Source: Candidatus Poribacteria bacterium (GTDB lineage Bacteria > Poribacteria > WGA-4E > UBA9662). From it: a stretch of 48,933 nt of DNA. The notes under the pieces are model-generated. The model was given only the letters and a program-made list of their open reading frames with translations. It made no database searches and had not been told where the DNA came from. Shown in pieces: positions 1-8,859 of this stretch. The position numbers and the translations under genes were made by a program. Where the stretch lies: contig PAQF01000021.1 of assembly GCA_002709695.1 (NCBI GenBank), positions 20,582-69,514 on the forward strand, written 5' to 3'. Position 1 is the first letter of the stretch. Every line of letters starts with the position of its first letter.

Positions 1-1205
1 CCTTTGGTTTTGATTACAATCCAACCCTGATTGATATAGGTTCGATTCAGTTGCGAGATGTATTAACCTCATTCTACTTACAGTATGGAACACCAAATCC
101 ATTAAGTGGAGAACTGATTTTGTCCTCAAAGCACAATAAAGATATGATAATTTCTGTTTCTGTTTTTGTCCCCAGATACATGGATAATTCAACAGTGGTT
201 TTGGCAAACAAAACACTTCGCGGTAATACTGCAGGACAAGTAGCAGAAAAGGTTCGAATACCACTAGCACTTGCCCTCAACCAGAATGTACAAAAACTGA
301 AAGATGATCTGGAAACTGAAATCGAGATCACAGTTAGTTATCAGTACCTTGGCCGAATCCGTGAGATCAAACGAGTTGAACCTATCACCCTGCGAAGGAT
401 GGGTAAAGTTGCTTACCGCGAACGATTGGATCCAATGGTGGCGTTCATTGATCCTGATGACACCATAATCCAGAGTTTTGCACAAGCGGTTTCAAATGTG
501 GAAATTGATTCTACCCGTCTAGATGGTCTTCAGCAAGACAATGACTCTCTGCTGAGAGCAATGCAGATATTTGAAGCACTTAACGCCTATGGGATAAGGT
601 ACGAACCGCACCCAGAAACACCCTTCCAATCAGTTTATGCCAAAGAATACATTGTTGATGTAACTACCAAGTATACTCAAAACCTTCTTGATGCAGCTGA
701 TCTTTGGTATATTGATTCTGATGGCCCTTTCAAAGAAGCCAAGTACCCCCGCGATTTTCTCCGTACCAGCGGAGTTGGAGATTGCGACGACGGTACCGTT
801 CTGTTAACTTCCTTGTTGGAAGCCGTTGGTATCCACACGAAATTGGTCGACGTAGGAAACAGCGTGTTTGTTATGTTTGATAGTCGTTTGACCGAAAAAG
901 ACATCGAAACCTTAAAAATCAGTTCAGGGCTGTTCATTAAAGACAATGATCGTTTATGGATACCGATAGAGGTCACTCATTATGGGAAATCGTTTATAGA
1001 CGCTTGGCAAGCTGGAATCAACAAGTTCAACTCAGCCGTGTTTCAAGATACACTCAAATTAGTTGATGTACACGCAGCTTGGGATACCTACCAGCGAATG
1101 CACCCCTCAACAAAACCAGCTACAATTGAACCACCTCCAGCCGAAGAGATTGCCATGCGCGTTCATCAAAATTTGGTTGCACTTGAAGAGCTAAAAGAGG
1201 ATTGA
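1..1205 (+). CDS. transglutaminase-like domain protein (5' partial)
   Basis: The reading frame is open to the left window edge (first full codon at base 3), so the N-terminus is missing; the TTG at 51 is only an internal candidate start. The first part of the visible protein is beta-rich and of unknown type. Counting from the TTG at 51, residues 190-300 look like a transglutaminase/cysteine-protease-like core: GVGDCDDG with the nucleophile candidate Cys245, then a beta strand ending VFVMFD, then WIPIEVTHYG, which fits the third catalytic region. The usual His before the F-x-M-F-D strand appears to be Ser271, so the classical Cys-His-Asp triad may be incomplete. The protein ends in a short charged tail. 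Substrate unknown. It could be a peptidase, a cross-linking enzyme or an inactive binding domain; the family call is fairly safe, the activity is not. Confidence 0.7.
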   Translation, partial: FGFDYNPTLIDIGSIQLRDVLTSFYLQYGTPNPLSGELILSSKHNKDMIISVSVFVPRYMDNSTVVLANKTLRGNTAGQVAEKVRIPLALALNQNVQKLKDDLETEIEITVSYQYLGRIREIKRVEPITLRRMGKVAYRERLDPMVAFIDPDDTIIQSFAQAVSNVEIDSTRLDGLQQDNDSLLRAMQIFEALNAYGIRYEPHPETPFQSVYAKEYIVDVTTKYTQNLLDAADLWYIDSDGPFKEAKYPRDFLRTSGVGDCDDGTVLLTSLLEAVGIHTKLVDVGNSVFVMFDSRLTEKDIETLKISSGLFIKDNDRLWIPIEVTHYGKSFIDAWQAGINKFNSAVFQDTLKLVDVHAAWDTYQRMHPSTKPATIEPPPAEEIAMRVHQNLVALEELKED

Positions 1206-1521
1206 GAACAATCGACACTCATCCAATGAAATGCAAGACTTCGCGTTTTCATCGTATCCACTTGCGGTGTTTTTGTTACTAACTCTACGTGCGAACGGGA
1301 CCTGAGAAGATGTAGGAAATATGAAATACGGATTATAATTTTCTTTTTTATATCTTCAATTTATGGTTACTTCACTGGCTAATGTGAATGGTATGAAGCA
1401 TAGAGCAATTTAGCAATGTTAAACAAATTTTTAAAGATTCCTTACTGTTTGTAATTAGGTTTGATTGAGTTTACCACCTTCACTTAATCCAATATCCGAA
1501 ATCAGTCATCGTTCTACTATT
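1206..1521. other. intergenic, no gene recognised
   Basis: About 316 AT-rich bases between two convergent genes. I see no credible reading frame with a ribosome binding site, no RNA gene and no clear terminator hairpin. Confidence 0.5.
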
Positions 1522-2328
1522 TTAGCGATGTTGGTAATCTAACTGATATAGGAATTTAGCAACCTGCTCAGTTGGATGGTCTTCTGACCCAGCTAATTCT
1601 AAATATTTTCGGGTTTTATCATTAATCACACCATAAAAAGCTCGAACTTCTAAATCAGGATGATCACGCCAGAATTGGTTCGGAATCAACGAATCATTAG
1701 CCATATAAGGTTGGTTACGGTGACCATAGTAAACTTGTACTGTCTTACGTTCTTTTTCCGTAACGCGCACAGTAGCCGAATGCAAAACCGAATAGCTACA
1801 GAGAATTGCGGTTCCTGCAGGACCATATAGGTTGCAAATCCCACCTCGTTGCAGTTGGGAATCTTTGTCTTCCAGAATTGCTTGATCAACGGATTCTGGC
1901 GAGATTGAAAAACAGTGTGTGGTTTCATCAACATCAGCTAAATACAACATTAGTTGAACATTTCGTATCCGCAGAGGATGCTCCATTAGGTGTTTACCAT
2001 CACGGTGCCAACCCCAATGTTTAGGAATATCCGTGTAACGATCCATATGCCGAAGCCCAATCTCTGAGAAACAGAGTTCATCACCCATCAGCTGATGAAG
2101 AGCTTCCATAACTCTGTTGTGCCGGATCAATTGGTCAAATTCAGGAGTACTAGCTAAAACATCATAATTAACAGTTTGATAATTACCATAATCAAACCAA
2201 AAATCCTGTTTTTCCGCGCGGTCGAGGTCAAACAGATTAGCATAATAGACCACCTCTTGATCAGTCAATATTTTTCCTAGTGAGACATAACCATTTTCTC
2301 GAAAAAACCGGTAATCTTCTTTCTTCAT
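1522..2328 (-). CDS. phytanoyl-CoA dioxygenase (PhyH) family protein
   Basis: Fe(II)/2-oxoglutarate-dependent oxygenase of the PhyH family, about 268 residues, the usual size for a single-domain member. Numbering from the GTG at 2331 (one codon further upstream), the metal-binding facial triad is visible: His109-x-Asp111 in the WGWHRDGKH stretch and the distal His184 in SVLHSAT. Arg195, eleven residues after the distal His, fits the 2-oxoglutarate-binding arginine. I prefer the ATG at 2328 because AGGTAGG lies just upstream; the GTG at 2331 overlaps that site. Bacterial PhyH proteins hydroxylate varied small molecules, so the substrate cannot be named. The gene stands alone on the minus strand between two unrelated plus-strand genes, so context does not help. 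One of three PhyH-type genes in the window. Confidence 0.9.
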   Translation of the reverse strand: MKKEDYRFFRENGYVSLGKILTDQEVVYYANLFDLDRAEKQDFWFDYGNYQTVNYDVLASTPEFDQLIRHNRVMEALHQLMGDELCFSEIGLRHMDRYTDIPKHWGWHRDGKHLMEHPLRIRNVQLMLYLADVDETTHCFSISPESVDQAILEDKDSQLQRGGICNLYGPAGTAILCSYSVLHSATVRVTEKERKTVQVYYGHRNQPYMANDSLIPNQFWRDHPDLEVRAFYGVINDKTRKYLELAGSEDHPTEQVAKFLYQLDYQHR

Positions 2329-2835
2329 CACCTACCTGCCGAATCGTTGCATTCAAATTGATAAGGACAACAAAATATATAATCAGAAAATTTCAGTAAC
2401 ATAAAATACATTCCTGCAAAAATTATTGCAAGTTCAATTGTTTTCGGATGCAGTTCCTTTGTGCAAAATAACAAAAATCACACCTAGTTCTCTTGGCCTT
2501 TCTTTTTGCACACTCGATTCAAGTCCAGCAAATTTTGCAATATCTCTCTTGCCTAATAACATTCAGGAGCGACATTTTTATAACCCAGAAGTTTTCAATA
2601 ACTAAACAGAATTTATGTGAATTTGCCTTTCATTGTTTTCACAAAATAGTTAATTACAGAAAACAGAATTATTAAAACGAAAATTAGAACCATAACTGAT
2701 ATTCACATCTAAATTAAAATGACATTTACCATTTGCTGATATATAATACATAAAGCCCGCACATTAAGCCTATTATACTGGCATATTATTCTAAAAACCA
2801 AAGAAGCTTTTGGTTCAAATTAGGAGAGTTGGAAG
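2329..2835. other. AT-rich intergenic region with promoter for the LamG gene
   Basis: About 500 bases between divergent genes. It contains a good sigma-70-type promoter (2719-2747) and a small hairpin at 2796-2815 (arms AACCAAA and TTTGGTT) just before the ribosome binding site of the next gene. A 60-codon open frame near 2493-2675 has no ribosome binding site or recognisable similarity and was not called. Confidence 0.5.
2719..2747 (+). promoter_or_regulatory. sigma-70-type promoter for LamG protein gene
   Basis: ATGACA (-35, 5/6 match) and TATAAT (-10, 6/6) are separated by exactly 17 bases. The transcription start would be near 2754, giving a leader of about 80 bases. In AT-rich DNA a chance match is possible, but spacing and -10 are perfect. 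Confidence 0.6.
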
Positions 2836-3615
2836 ATGTCAAAAACTATTTTATATTCCACTTTTGTGTTAATGCTAAGCGTAATCTACCTTGCTACAGT
2901 AGAAGCTGCAGATAAAACATTAATTCTTCACTTGCCTTTTGACGAAGGGTCAGGAAAAAAGGCTGCAGACAAATCCTCATACGGCCATCACGCCGAACTG
3001 ATAGCAAACTACAAATGGGTACCTGGTAAATTTGGAAAAGCTGTTGAAATCGCAAATAAGCAGAGCGCTGATAACATTAAAACTAAGGAAGCAAATACAC
3101 TTAAAATAGAAGGTGAAATTACCAAGATGGCCTGGGTAAAAGTTACCAAATGGACAGGAAATCTGATGACCGTTATCGGCAAAAACAACCATAATGGCGG
3201 TGAACATTCCTCTTACGGCTTTGGCCTAACAGGACAAGGAGCAGGAATTCAGGCCTTTTTTGGTACTGGTAAAAGCCGGCCGACCCTGAATAAAGCAGTG
3301 AAACTCGAAGCCGGCAAATGGATGCACGTCGCAGCCAGCTATGATGGCGTTGCGATGAAAGGTTACATTGACGGCAAACTAGCTGCTGAACAAAAGGAAA
3401 AATTCAGTTTCAAAGGTATCAACGATGCCCCTGTCCGAATTGGGTGCGCGAAAGATCGAGCAAGGTATCATTTCCATGGAGCAATCGATGAGGTAGTCAT
3501 CTATAGTCGCGCACTAAACGAGAAGGAAATTCAGGGAGTTATGAAAGGCTCACTCTTAGCACCAGTCACTCCAAAAGAAAAACTATCATTGACATGGGGC
3601 AAAATCAAAAACTAA
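2836..3615 (+). CDS. secreted LamG/concanavalin A-like lectin domain protein
   Basis: A 259-residue exported protein. Residues 1-25 form a signal peptide (Lys4, hydrophobic core, cleavage near VEA-A). Residues about 28-240 make up one LamG-like jelly-roll domain: the N-terminal LHLPFDEGSGKKAADKSSYG pattern, a central GKWMHVAASYDG-type strand with a following YIDGKL, and the closing GAIDEVVIYSRALNEKEI motif are all characteristic. Such domains bind glycans or other extracellular ligands; no catalytic module is attached. An AGGAGAG site sits 9 bases before the ATG. Downstream a 12-bp stem-loop may end the transcript. It is a single gene with its own promoter; its role is probably surface or matrix binding, which is inference. 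Confidence 0.87.
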   Translation: MSKTILYSTFVLMLSVIYLATVEAADKTLILHLPFDEGSGKKAADKSSYGHHAELIANYKWVPGKFGKAVEIANKQSADNIKTKEANTLKIEGEITKMAWVKVTKWTGNLMTVIGKNNHNGGEHSSYGFGLTGQGAGIQAFFGTGKSRPTLNKAVKLEAGKWMHVAASYDGVAMKGYIDGKLAAEQKEKFSFKGINDAPVRIGCAKDRARYHFHGAIDEVVIYSRALNEKEIQGVMKGSLLAPVTPKEKLSLTWGKIKN

Positions 3616-4025
3616 GGTACGTTAAAAACCAAAATTAGCGGAGGAGAAGTTCATACACCATAATTTCATTATCTCCACTACGTTCTCCTTCGCTTTCTGC
3701 ATAAGTCTTTGATAACTCTTTAGGGTTGTTGATATCCATAAATCAGTTCCATTTCCGTATCTCATAAACTGATTTTAATCTTTTGAGACAAGACAAAACA
3801 ACTCATGTTCTGACCTCGCCCTCAAGGAAAGATGGCTTTAGCTCTAACGTTCTTATATTGCTTTTCTAAATCTTTGAGGTTCCTAACCTCATTTTTATCT
3901 AAACACCGTAGATATAGACTCTACCCATTCCATCACCAACACTGCTATGACGAGGCACTCAACATATTTCAGCATCAGCTTTATAGTTACTATGCAACAG
4001 GTTTGCTCTTAGTTAACTATTGGAT
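3616..4025. other. intergenic with stem-loop and a possible 34-codon minus-strand ORF
   Basis: Between two convergent genes. It holds the stem-loop at 3637-3694. On the minus strand 3739-3635 there is an ATG-started 34-codon frame ending in EIMVYELLLR, preceded by a weak GGAA; it looks protein-like but could equally be the last piece of a decayed gene. Nothing else was recognised. Confidence 0.3.
3637..3694 (+). terminator. stem-loop after LamG gene, possible terminator
   Basis: Arms AGCGGAGGAGAA (3637-3648) and TTCTCCTTCGCT (3683-3694) pair over 12 bases with one G-U pair. The loop contains a second small stem (ATAAT/ATTAT). It starts 21 bases after the stop codon. The following T tract is weak, so factor-independent termination is uncertain. 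Confidence 0.4.
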
Positions 4026-4766
4026 CTATCCTTTTTCCCCAACGATCATTAGATAGGCAGGCAGTTTTTCTAGATTTACTTCCATCCAGAACTCATCCTG
4101 AATATGCGTTCCATGTTCATCAACCTTAACTATAAAACAACCCGCGTCCACCATCGTCTGAATGTGGTCTGAAACAGTCCAGTGATATTCAAACGTTGGT
4201 AGCCCCTCATCCGAAGTATACGTATAAGGACCACGCTTAAAGTAATCATGATGGGGGTGTTCACCGTTAGCATCCAACCATATTCGCCGAATGGGATGAT
4301 ATTCATTCACTATAAAAACCCCACCAACGCTCAAAATTCGAACAGCTTCTTCATAGTACTTTTGAATATCAGAAATCCAAACAGACACGTGCCCCCCGGT
4401 GTAAACGAGATCAAAAACATTGTCCTCTAAGACAGACAAGTCTGTTACATCTGCTTGTAGGAACGACAATTGCAGGCCAAGTGTGTCTGCCCTTTCTGCT
4501 GCGATGTCAAGGCGGCGTTCTGAGATGTCAACAGAGGTAATATGACCGCCTAAACCAGCTAAAGCGAAAGCAACTTCGTTATCACCGCTACCTAGAACGC
4601 AAACCTTTTTTGCTTCAACATCTTTAACGAAAGGCATTTCAGATACACTCAAAACCGAAGAAGGATCTTGATGAGCTTTCTTCCAAAGACCACGCTTATC
4701 TTCCTTTTCTCTCCACCAATTGGCAGAGGCATCCCAAAAAGCTTGATTTGCCTCATGTATTTTCAT
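4026..4766 (-). CDS. class I SAM-dependent methyltransferase
   Basis: A 246-residue cytosolic methyltransferase with a Rossmann-like fold. Motif I is VCVLGSGDNEVAFALAG (residues 55-71), followed by Asp80 in SVDIS, the usual SAM-ribose ligand, and Asp106 in LQADVTDL near the adenine. The post-motif FDLVYTGGHVSVWI and the GGVFIVNEYHP region fit the rest of the domain. A GGAG site is placed 6 bases before the ATG. Related proteins are annotated as generic methyltransferases, so the substrate is unknown. The gene is isolated, with a decayed gene upstream on the same strand. A TTTACA / 17 bases / GATATA promoter-like pair is visible upstream but is weak. Confidence 0.85.
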   Translation of the reverse strand: MKIHEANQAFWDASANWWREKEDKRGLWKKAHQDPSSVLSVSEMPFVKDVEAKKVCVLGSGDNEVAFALAGLGGHITSVDISERRLDIAAERADTLGLQLSFLQADVTDLSVLEDNVFDLVYTGGHVSVWISDIQKYYEEAVRILSVGGVFIVNEYHPIRRIWLDANGEHPHHDYFKRGPYTYTSDEGLPTFEYHWTVSDHIQTMVDAGCFIVKVDEHGTHIQDEFWMEVNLEKLPAYLMIVGEKG

Positions 4767-4998
4767 GATATCTCCAAGCCAACGGCTATTAATTACTACT
4801 CAGATATATCGTATTAGCTTAGCATAATGTAAACTGAAAATTTCCTGAAGTCAGTATATGCTATTGGTAAAAGAAAACCCAGATTCCCACATCCATTTTT
4901 ATTCATAGCTGAAATTATCTCTCGATTGACAATCCATTAGTCAGCCTAGACAATCTGGTAACAAACAATTAAAATTAAGTTGCCACAATTAAAGGTCG

Positions 4999-5305
4999 TT
5001 ATTTCGATCCTAACACCCAACGAAAACCGTAGCAGACGTTGGTATTCCCGGGAAAAGAAGTTGTAGAACAAGATACGTAGAGTGCAAGGGAAGTCGTACT
5101 AAGAACCTTCCCGCCAAACATGGAATTCACTTCGGTTAATCTCTTTTGGGTTTTCCTCTGAGGAAGTGCCATAGTAACCTCTATCATAACAGCCAACACA
5201 CCATTCGGAAGTATTACTAGTCAAGCCCACTGGGTATCCAGCAGTTTCTCACCACTGGTTGGAAACCGCCATCTTCCAACCCATTACGTCTGCCTCGATG
5301 TTCCC
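4999..5305 (-). pseudogene. decayed formylglycine-generating enzyme (SUMF1/FGE-sulfatase domain) C-terminal remnant
   Basis: No single frame is open, but reading the minus strand piecewise recovers an FGE-sulfatase-like C-terminus: GNIEAD near 5305, then after an in-frame TGA a stretch with SEWCVGCYDRGYYG and ENPKE, then FHVWREGS, an in-frame TAG, YDFPCTLR and, in another frame, NTNVCYGFRWVLG ending at 4999. These match the order of the family blocks (G-N-V-x-E-W-C, then Y-Y-x-x-S-P-x-x-N-P, then V-x-R-G-G-S-W, then the final G-F-R). At least two stops and one frameshift separate the blocks and the N-terminal two thirds is absent. The gene is therefore dead. The family call rests on my recognition of the motifs. 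Confidence 0.62.
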
Positions 5306-5319
5306 ACCTTCAATTCAAA

Positions 5320-5348
5320 TTGACCTCAATTATTGATTGTAGTACACT
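5320..5348 (+). promoter_or_regulatory. sigma-70-type promoter for PhyH-HEAT gene
   Basis: TTGACC (5/6) and TACACT (4/6) are spaced by 17 bases. The start of transcription would be near 5355, about 40 bases before the TTG start codon. Confidence 0.45.
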
Positions 5349-5395
5349 TAGAAGGTTATGAAGTCAGATTTTATTAACCCAATTGGAGGGATCTT

Positions 5396-6886
5396 TTGAT
5401 TGGTAAGGAAAACCTGTTCACGGATGAACAGATGAAACAGTTTATTGCAAACGGATATGTAATTATTAAACCCAATGTTCCAACTAGCTTACATCAAACA
5501 ATATGCGAAAAATTAGAAGAAGTCGTTGCCAAAGAAGGAAATCCCGGCAATAATCTCTTACCACGCATCCCAGAAGTTCAAGAAGTTTTTGATGACCCAG
5601 TTGTTCGTGGAGCTTTTACCAGTGTTGTTGGACCAAATTATATCATGCATCCACACAGACATCCGCATCATAATGGCCCAGGAAGCAAAGGCGGAGGTTG
5701 GCACAAAGATAGCTATTGGGGCTATGGAAAGGTTCGAAACCACAGGTGCTGGTGGGCAATGGCTTTCTATTTTCCACAAGACACACCAATAGAAATGGGG
5801 CCAACAGCAGTTATGCCAGGTACCCATTACTATCTCTCACGGAATAACGACGTTTCCGAAGTCAAATTTCCGGCCTGCGGTGAAGCTGGAACCATGATAA
5901 TAATCCACTATGATATGTGGCACCAAGCGACAGCAAACCTGACAGAAAAAAACCGGTTTATGTTGAAATTTGAATTTGCCAGAATGCAGTTGCCAGCAGA
6001 ACCAACTTGGAATAATCAACAAGAAAACTGGCAGTCAATTGAAGGCCCTGAACCCGCAAACGACCAAACGGTTATGTGGGAACACCTCTGGGATTGGTTG
6101 TCAGGGAAAAACGTCAAAAAAGCTCCTATCCAAGTCAATGAAAAGGAGCTTTCTCAATGGATCACGGCATTGCGAATTGGCACGCAACCTGAGCGCCTAG
6201 AGGCAACTAACAAATTAGGACAATTAGGAGAAAATGGGAAGGAAGCCATTCCTACTCTAATTGACATTTTAGGTGACCCTTCAGAACCAGTTGGTTTAAA
6301 TGCTGCCTACGCACTTGGAAATATTATTGATCAGGAATCAGTTAGTCCTTTGATCGAAACCCTAAATCACGACTCAGAAGCTGTCCGTCGGCACGCAGCA
6401 TATGCATTAACTTCAGTTGGACCATCTGCAACACTAGAGCTGATAGATTCACTAACGCATGAGTCTGATCACGTACGAGCTAATGTTGCTTATGTACTAG
6501 GTGAAATTGGTTCTTCAAATTCAGCATCAGCCTTGGCCAAACTCCTTGATGACGACTCAGTAGTAGTTCGCCGAAATGTTGTTGAATCACTCGGTATCAT
6601 ACCAAATTCGTTCGACATAAGCGTACCAACACTTGTTAAGGCATTAGAAGACTCTGACAAGCAAATTCGCTTTACATCGGTTTTGTCGTTGGCTAGGATT
6701 GGTCCTGATGCGGAGGATGCGATACCAGCACTGCAGGGTGCTTTGAAAGACGAAGACCGCTACGTTCGCGGATATGCAGTTGAAGCCTTAAAACAAATAG
6801 GATCATCTGAATCAAAGGAGATCCTCCTAGATTTCTTAATGACCATGAGATGGTGTCCATCAACAACGAGAGAAAGTACGTTTTAA
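5396..6886 (+). CDS. PhyH dioxygenase fused to C-terminal HEAT repeats
   Basis: A 496-residue two-part protein. Residues 8-205 form a PhyH-type Fe(II)/2-oxoglutarate oxygenase with His103-x-Asp105 (GGGWHKDSYWG), distal His176 and Arg187 eleven residues later, so all cofactor ligands are present. Residues about 245-475 consist of roughly seven HEAT repeats of about 31-35 residues each (for example AIPTLIDILGD, AVRRHAAYALTSVG and YVRGYAVEALKQIG), followed by a short tail with MRWCP. The start is TTG with GGAGGG 5 bases upstream. HEAT repeats usually provide a protein-binding scaffold, so the oxygenase may act on, or be recruited to, a protein partner; that is inference. Preceded by its own promoter and followed by a large stem-loop, so probably monocistronic. 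Confidence 0.9.
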   Translation: MIGKENLFTDEQMKQFIANGYVIIKPNVPTSLHQTICEKLEEVVAKEGNPGNNLLPRIPEVQEVFDDPVVRGAFTSVVGPNYIMHPHRHPHHNGPGSKGGGWHKDSYWGYGKVRNHRCWWAMAFYFPQDTPIEMGPTAVMPGTHYYLSRNNDVSEVKFPACGEAGTMIIIHYDMWHQATANLTEKNRFMLKFEFARMQLPAEPTWNNQQENWQSIEGPEPANDQTVMWEHLWDWLSGKNVKKAPIQVNEKELSQWITALRIGTQPERLEATNKLGQLGENGKEAIPTLIDILGDPSEPVGLNAAYALGNIIDQESVSPLIETLNHDSEAVRRHAAYALTSVGPSATLELIDSLTHESDHVRANVAYVLGEIGSSNSASALAKLLDDDSVVVRRNVVESLGIIPNSFDISVPTLVKALEDSDKQIRFTSVLSLARIGPDAEDAIPALQGALKDEDRYVRGYAVEALKQIGSSESKEILLDFLMTMRWCPSTTRESTF

Positions 6887-6908
6887 TCTCCTGAGTACTT
6901 ACGACCAT

Positions 6909-6963
6909 TGGAGAATAATAAGGGGCCTTTTCCATCCAATTGGTAAGATCCCTTATTATTCCA
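6909..6963 (+). terminator. long stem-loop after PhyH-HEAT gene
   Basis: Left arm 6909-6924 (TGGA, one bulged G, AATAATAAGGG) and right arm 6950-6963 (CCCTTATTATTCCA) pair over 14 bases around a 25-base loop. It begins 23 bases after the stop codon. No T tract follows, so it may be a processing or stabilising structure rather than a classic terminator. Confidence 0.45.
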
Positions 6964-7100
6964 ACAAATTAGATTATAGTAATGAAAATTTTTTAAGTCA
7001 ATTGGCATTAATCAGTATTGCTCCTGTCGGATCGCAATTGCAAAAGCAAAAATCAAACCTATAAACTTTCAGATGGAGACAGGGAGGAACGCCCAAAAAT

Positions 7101-8117
7101 ATGTCAAAGACTAATCGACAATTCGTTTTAGCTTCCAGGCCATCAGGTTACCCAAAAGAATCGGACTTCAACCTGATAGAAGCACCCGTTTCTAACCCGA
7201 GTGACGGTCAACTTCTCATACGCACAATTTTTCTATCGGTCGACCCATATATGCGAGGGAGAATGAACAACAATCGAGGGTCATATGCCCCCCCAGTTGA
7301 AAATGGTCAGGTAATGACTGGTGGAATTGTTGGCGAAGTAGTCCAATCTAAAAACCCCAATTTTAAAGAGGGTGAAATTGTGCAAGGCAATCTAGGCTGG
7401 CAAGAATACGGAATTTCTAATGGAGAAGAGTTGATCAAAGTCAACCCGGATATTGCGCCAATTTCGACAGCCCTTGGCATTCTCGGCATGCCGGGACTAA
7501 CAGCCTATTTTGGTCTGTTTGATATATGCCAACCCAAAGCTGAAGAAACGGTACTTGTATCTGGGGCTGCAGGTGCTGTGGGATCAATCGTTGGCCAATT
7601 GGCCAAAATTGAAGGCTGTCGTGTGGTTGGAATTGCGGGGACAGATCAGAAAATCAACTATCTTTTGGAAGGTCTAGGGTTTGACGCAGCATTTAACTAC
7701 AAAAAGACTGAGAATTATCGCCACAAACTGAAAAAACTTGTTCCTCAAGGAACAGATGTTTATTTCGACAATGTAGGAGGGGAAATTACAGACGCGGTAT
7801 TTCCCAATCTTAACTTGGGGGCACGCATCGCAATTTGCGGACAAATATCACAATATAACCTGACAGAGCCACAACTCGGTCCCCGTTTATTCCAATACTT
7901 TATTGTTAAACGGATTAGGATGCAAGGGTTCCTGGTTTTCGACTTTATTAACCGATACCAAGAAGGCCTACAACGAATGACCAAATGGCTTCATTCAGAC
8001 AAATTGAAATACCACGAGACAATTGTTGAAGGCTTTGAGAATACCCCCACCGCTTTCATAAATATGCTGAAAGGTGGTAACATCGGCAAACAACTTGTGA
8101 AGGTATCAGACTTATAA
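7101..8117 (+). CDS. CurA/prostaglandin-reductase-like NADP-dependent oxidoreductase
   Basis: A 338-residue zinc-independent medium-chain dehydrogenase/reductase. The N-terminal GroES-like part has the family signature FLSVDPYMRGRM (residues 44-55), and the Rossmann part has the nucleotide loop SGAAGAVGS (154-162). YFDNVGGE is also typical. These enzymes reduce the carbon-carbon double bond of alpha,beta-unsaturated ketones or aldehydes with NADPH, as in CurA and leukotriene B4 12-hydroxydehydrogenase relatives. The length is normal and no zinc cysteines are expected or seen. A GGGAGG site lies about 15 bases before the ATG, a little far. The gene stands alone. Its role is probably detoxification of reactive carbonyls, inferred from the family. 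Confidence 0.88.
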   Translation: MSKTNRQFVLASRPSGYPKESDFNLIEAPVSNPSDGQLLIRTIFLSVDPYMRGRMNNNRGSYAPPVENGQVMTGGIVGEVVQSKNPNFKEGEIVQGNLGWQEYGISNGEELIKVNPDIAPISTALGILGMPGLTAYFGLFDICQPKAEETVLVSGAAGAVGSIVGQLAKIEGCRVVGIAGTDQKINYLLEGLGFDAAFNYKKTENYRHKLKKLVPQGTDVYFDNVGGEITDAVFPNLNLGARIAICGQISQYNLTEPQLGPRLFQYFIVKRIRMQGFLVFDFINRYQEGLQRMTKWLHSDKLKYHETIVEGFENTPTAFINMLKGGNIGKQLVKVSDL

Positions 8118-8499
8118 AGTAGAATTGATTAAAATACCTTACAAATTTAATCTAAAATAATTTAGAGGTTCAAATAGAAGTTTGTTTTGGCCAAAAAGCT
8201 TAAAATTTTCGGAGAATCGCCAGTCGAACAAGACTGGTTCTTTCTGCAGGTATACATAACCCAAACGTGATAAGCTAGAAGGAATTCAAGACCATTAAAA
8301 GTACCGGAATTTAAACCGAGTTTTGACCTTCAAAGGACTCAGTCCGGAGATTTGAATAGGAATCCATAGAGGTACACGCTAAATAATGGCGGTTGCAATT
8401 AACACACTTGATGCTGTATTCGGATAGAATCATCTGACTGAAGTTTCGTCTTAGAATCCAAGTACTTCTGATAATCAAACCCACGATTTCCTACTATGG
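8118..8499. other. intergenic, no gene recognised
   Basis: About 380 bases between converging genes. On the minus strand one short frame contains a Cys-rich patch (IKCVNCNRHYLAC) without a credible start; it may be chance or the far end of a decayed gene. No terminator or RNA gene was seen. Confidence 0.3.
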
Positions 8500-8859
8500 T
8501 TACGCATTTTGATCCACAAACACAGGTGGTTCAAAGCCAATATCGTTTACAACTTCAAATTCTCCCATACGAACTAACCTAGTTGTACTGTGGATAACTA
8601 TTTTGCGCTCAGCTTCTCTAGTAGAGTTATTTTCTTGCGGGCTTTTTCTGGACGTCATGCTGTTTGTTCGCTTAACCTTTGCTATTGGCTGAGCCACTGA
8701 AGGGTAAGAAATAGCAGATTGAAGTCGTATACGATATATTGGGACAATTGGACCTACTTGGCTCTGATTACCTCTCTTAGGGAAATAGGAGTAAGCACGC
8801 GGATAAAATCCTTGGATCCACTTTAGGGGGCTATTTCTACATTGGTAGCTAACACTCAT
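8500..8859 (-). CDS. hypothetical protein (uncertain)
   Basis: A 119-codon frame beginning at ATG 8859 with a GAGG site 4 bases upstream; a TTG at 8874 would add five residues. The product is basic and Ser/Arg/Gln-rich, with no signal peptide or membrane segment, and ends in GFEPPVFVDQNA. I do not recognise a family. The ribosome binding site and length favour a real gene, but the composition is not strongly protein-like and the flanks hold no obvious partner. It could be a chance frame or a degraded gene. Confidence 0.35.
   Translation of the reverse strand: MSVSYQCRNSPLKWIQGFYPRAYSYFPKRGNQSQVGPIVPIYRIRLQSAISYPSVAQPIAKVKRTNSMTSRKSPQENNSTREAERKIVIHSTTRLVRMGEFEVVNDIGFEPPVFVDQNA

Noticed and set aside
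3832-4056. 74-codon plus-strand open frame rich in Phe, Tyr and Leu
   Set aside because: No ribosome binding site, no recognisable motifs, and it runs into the 3' end of the opposing methyltransferase gene.
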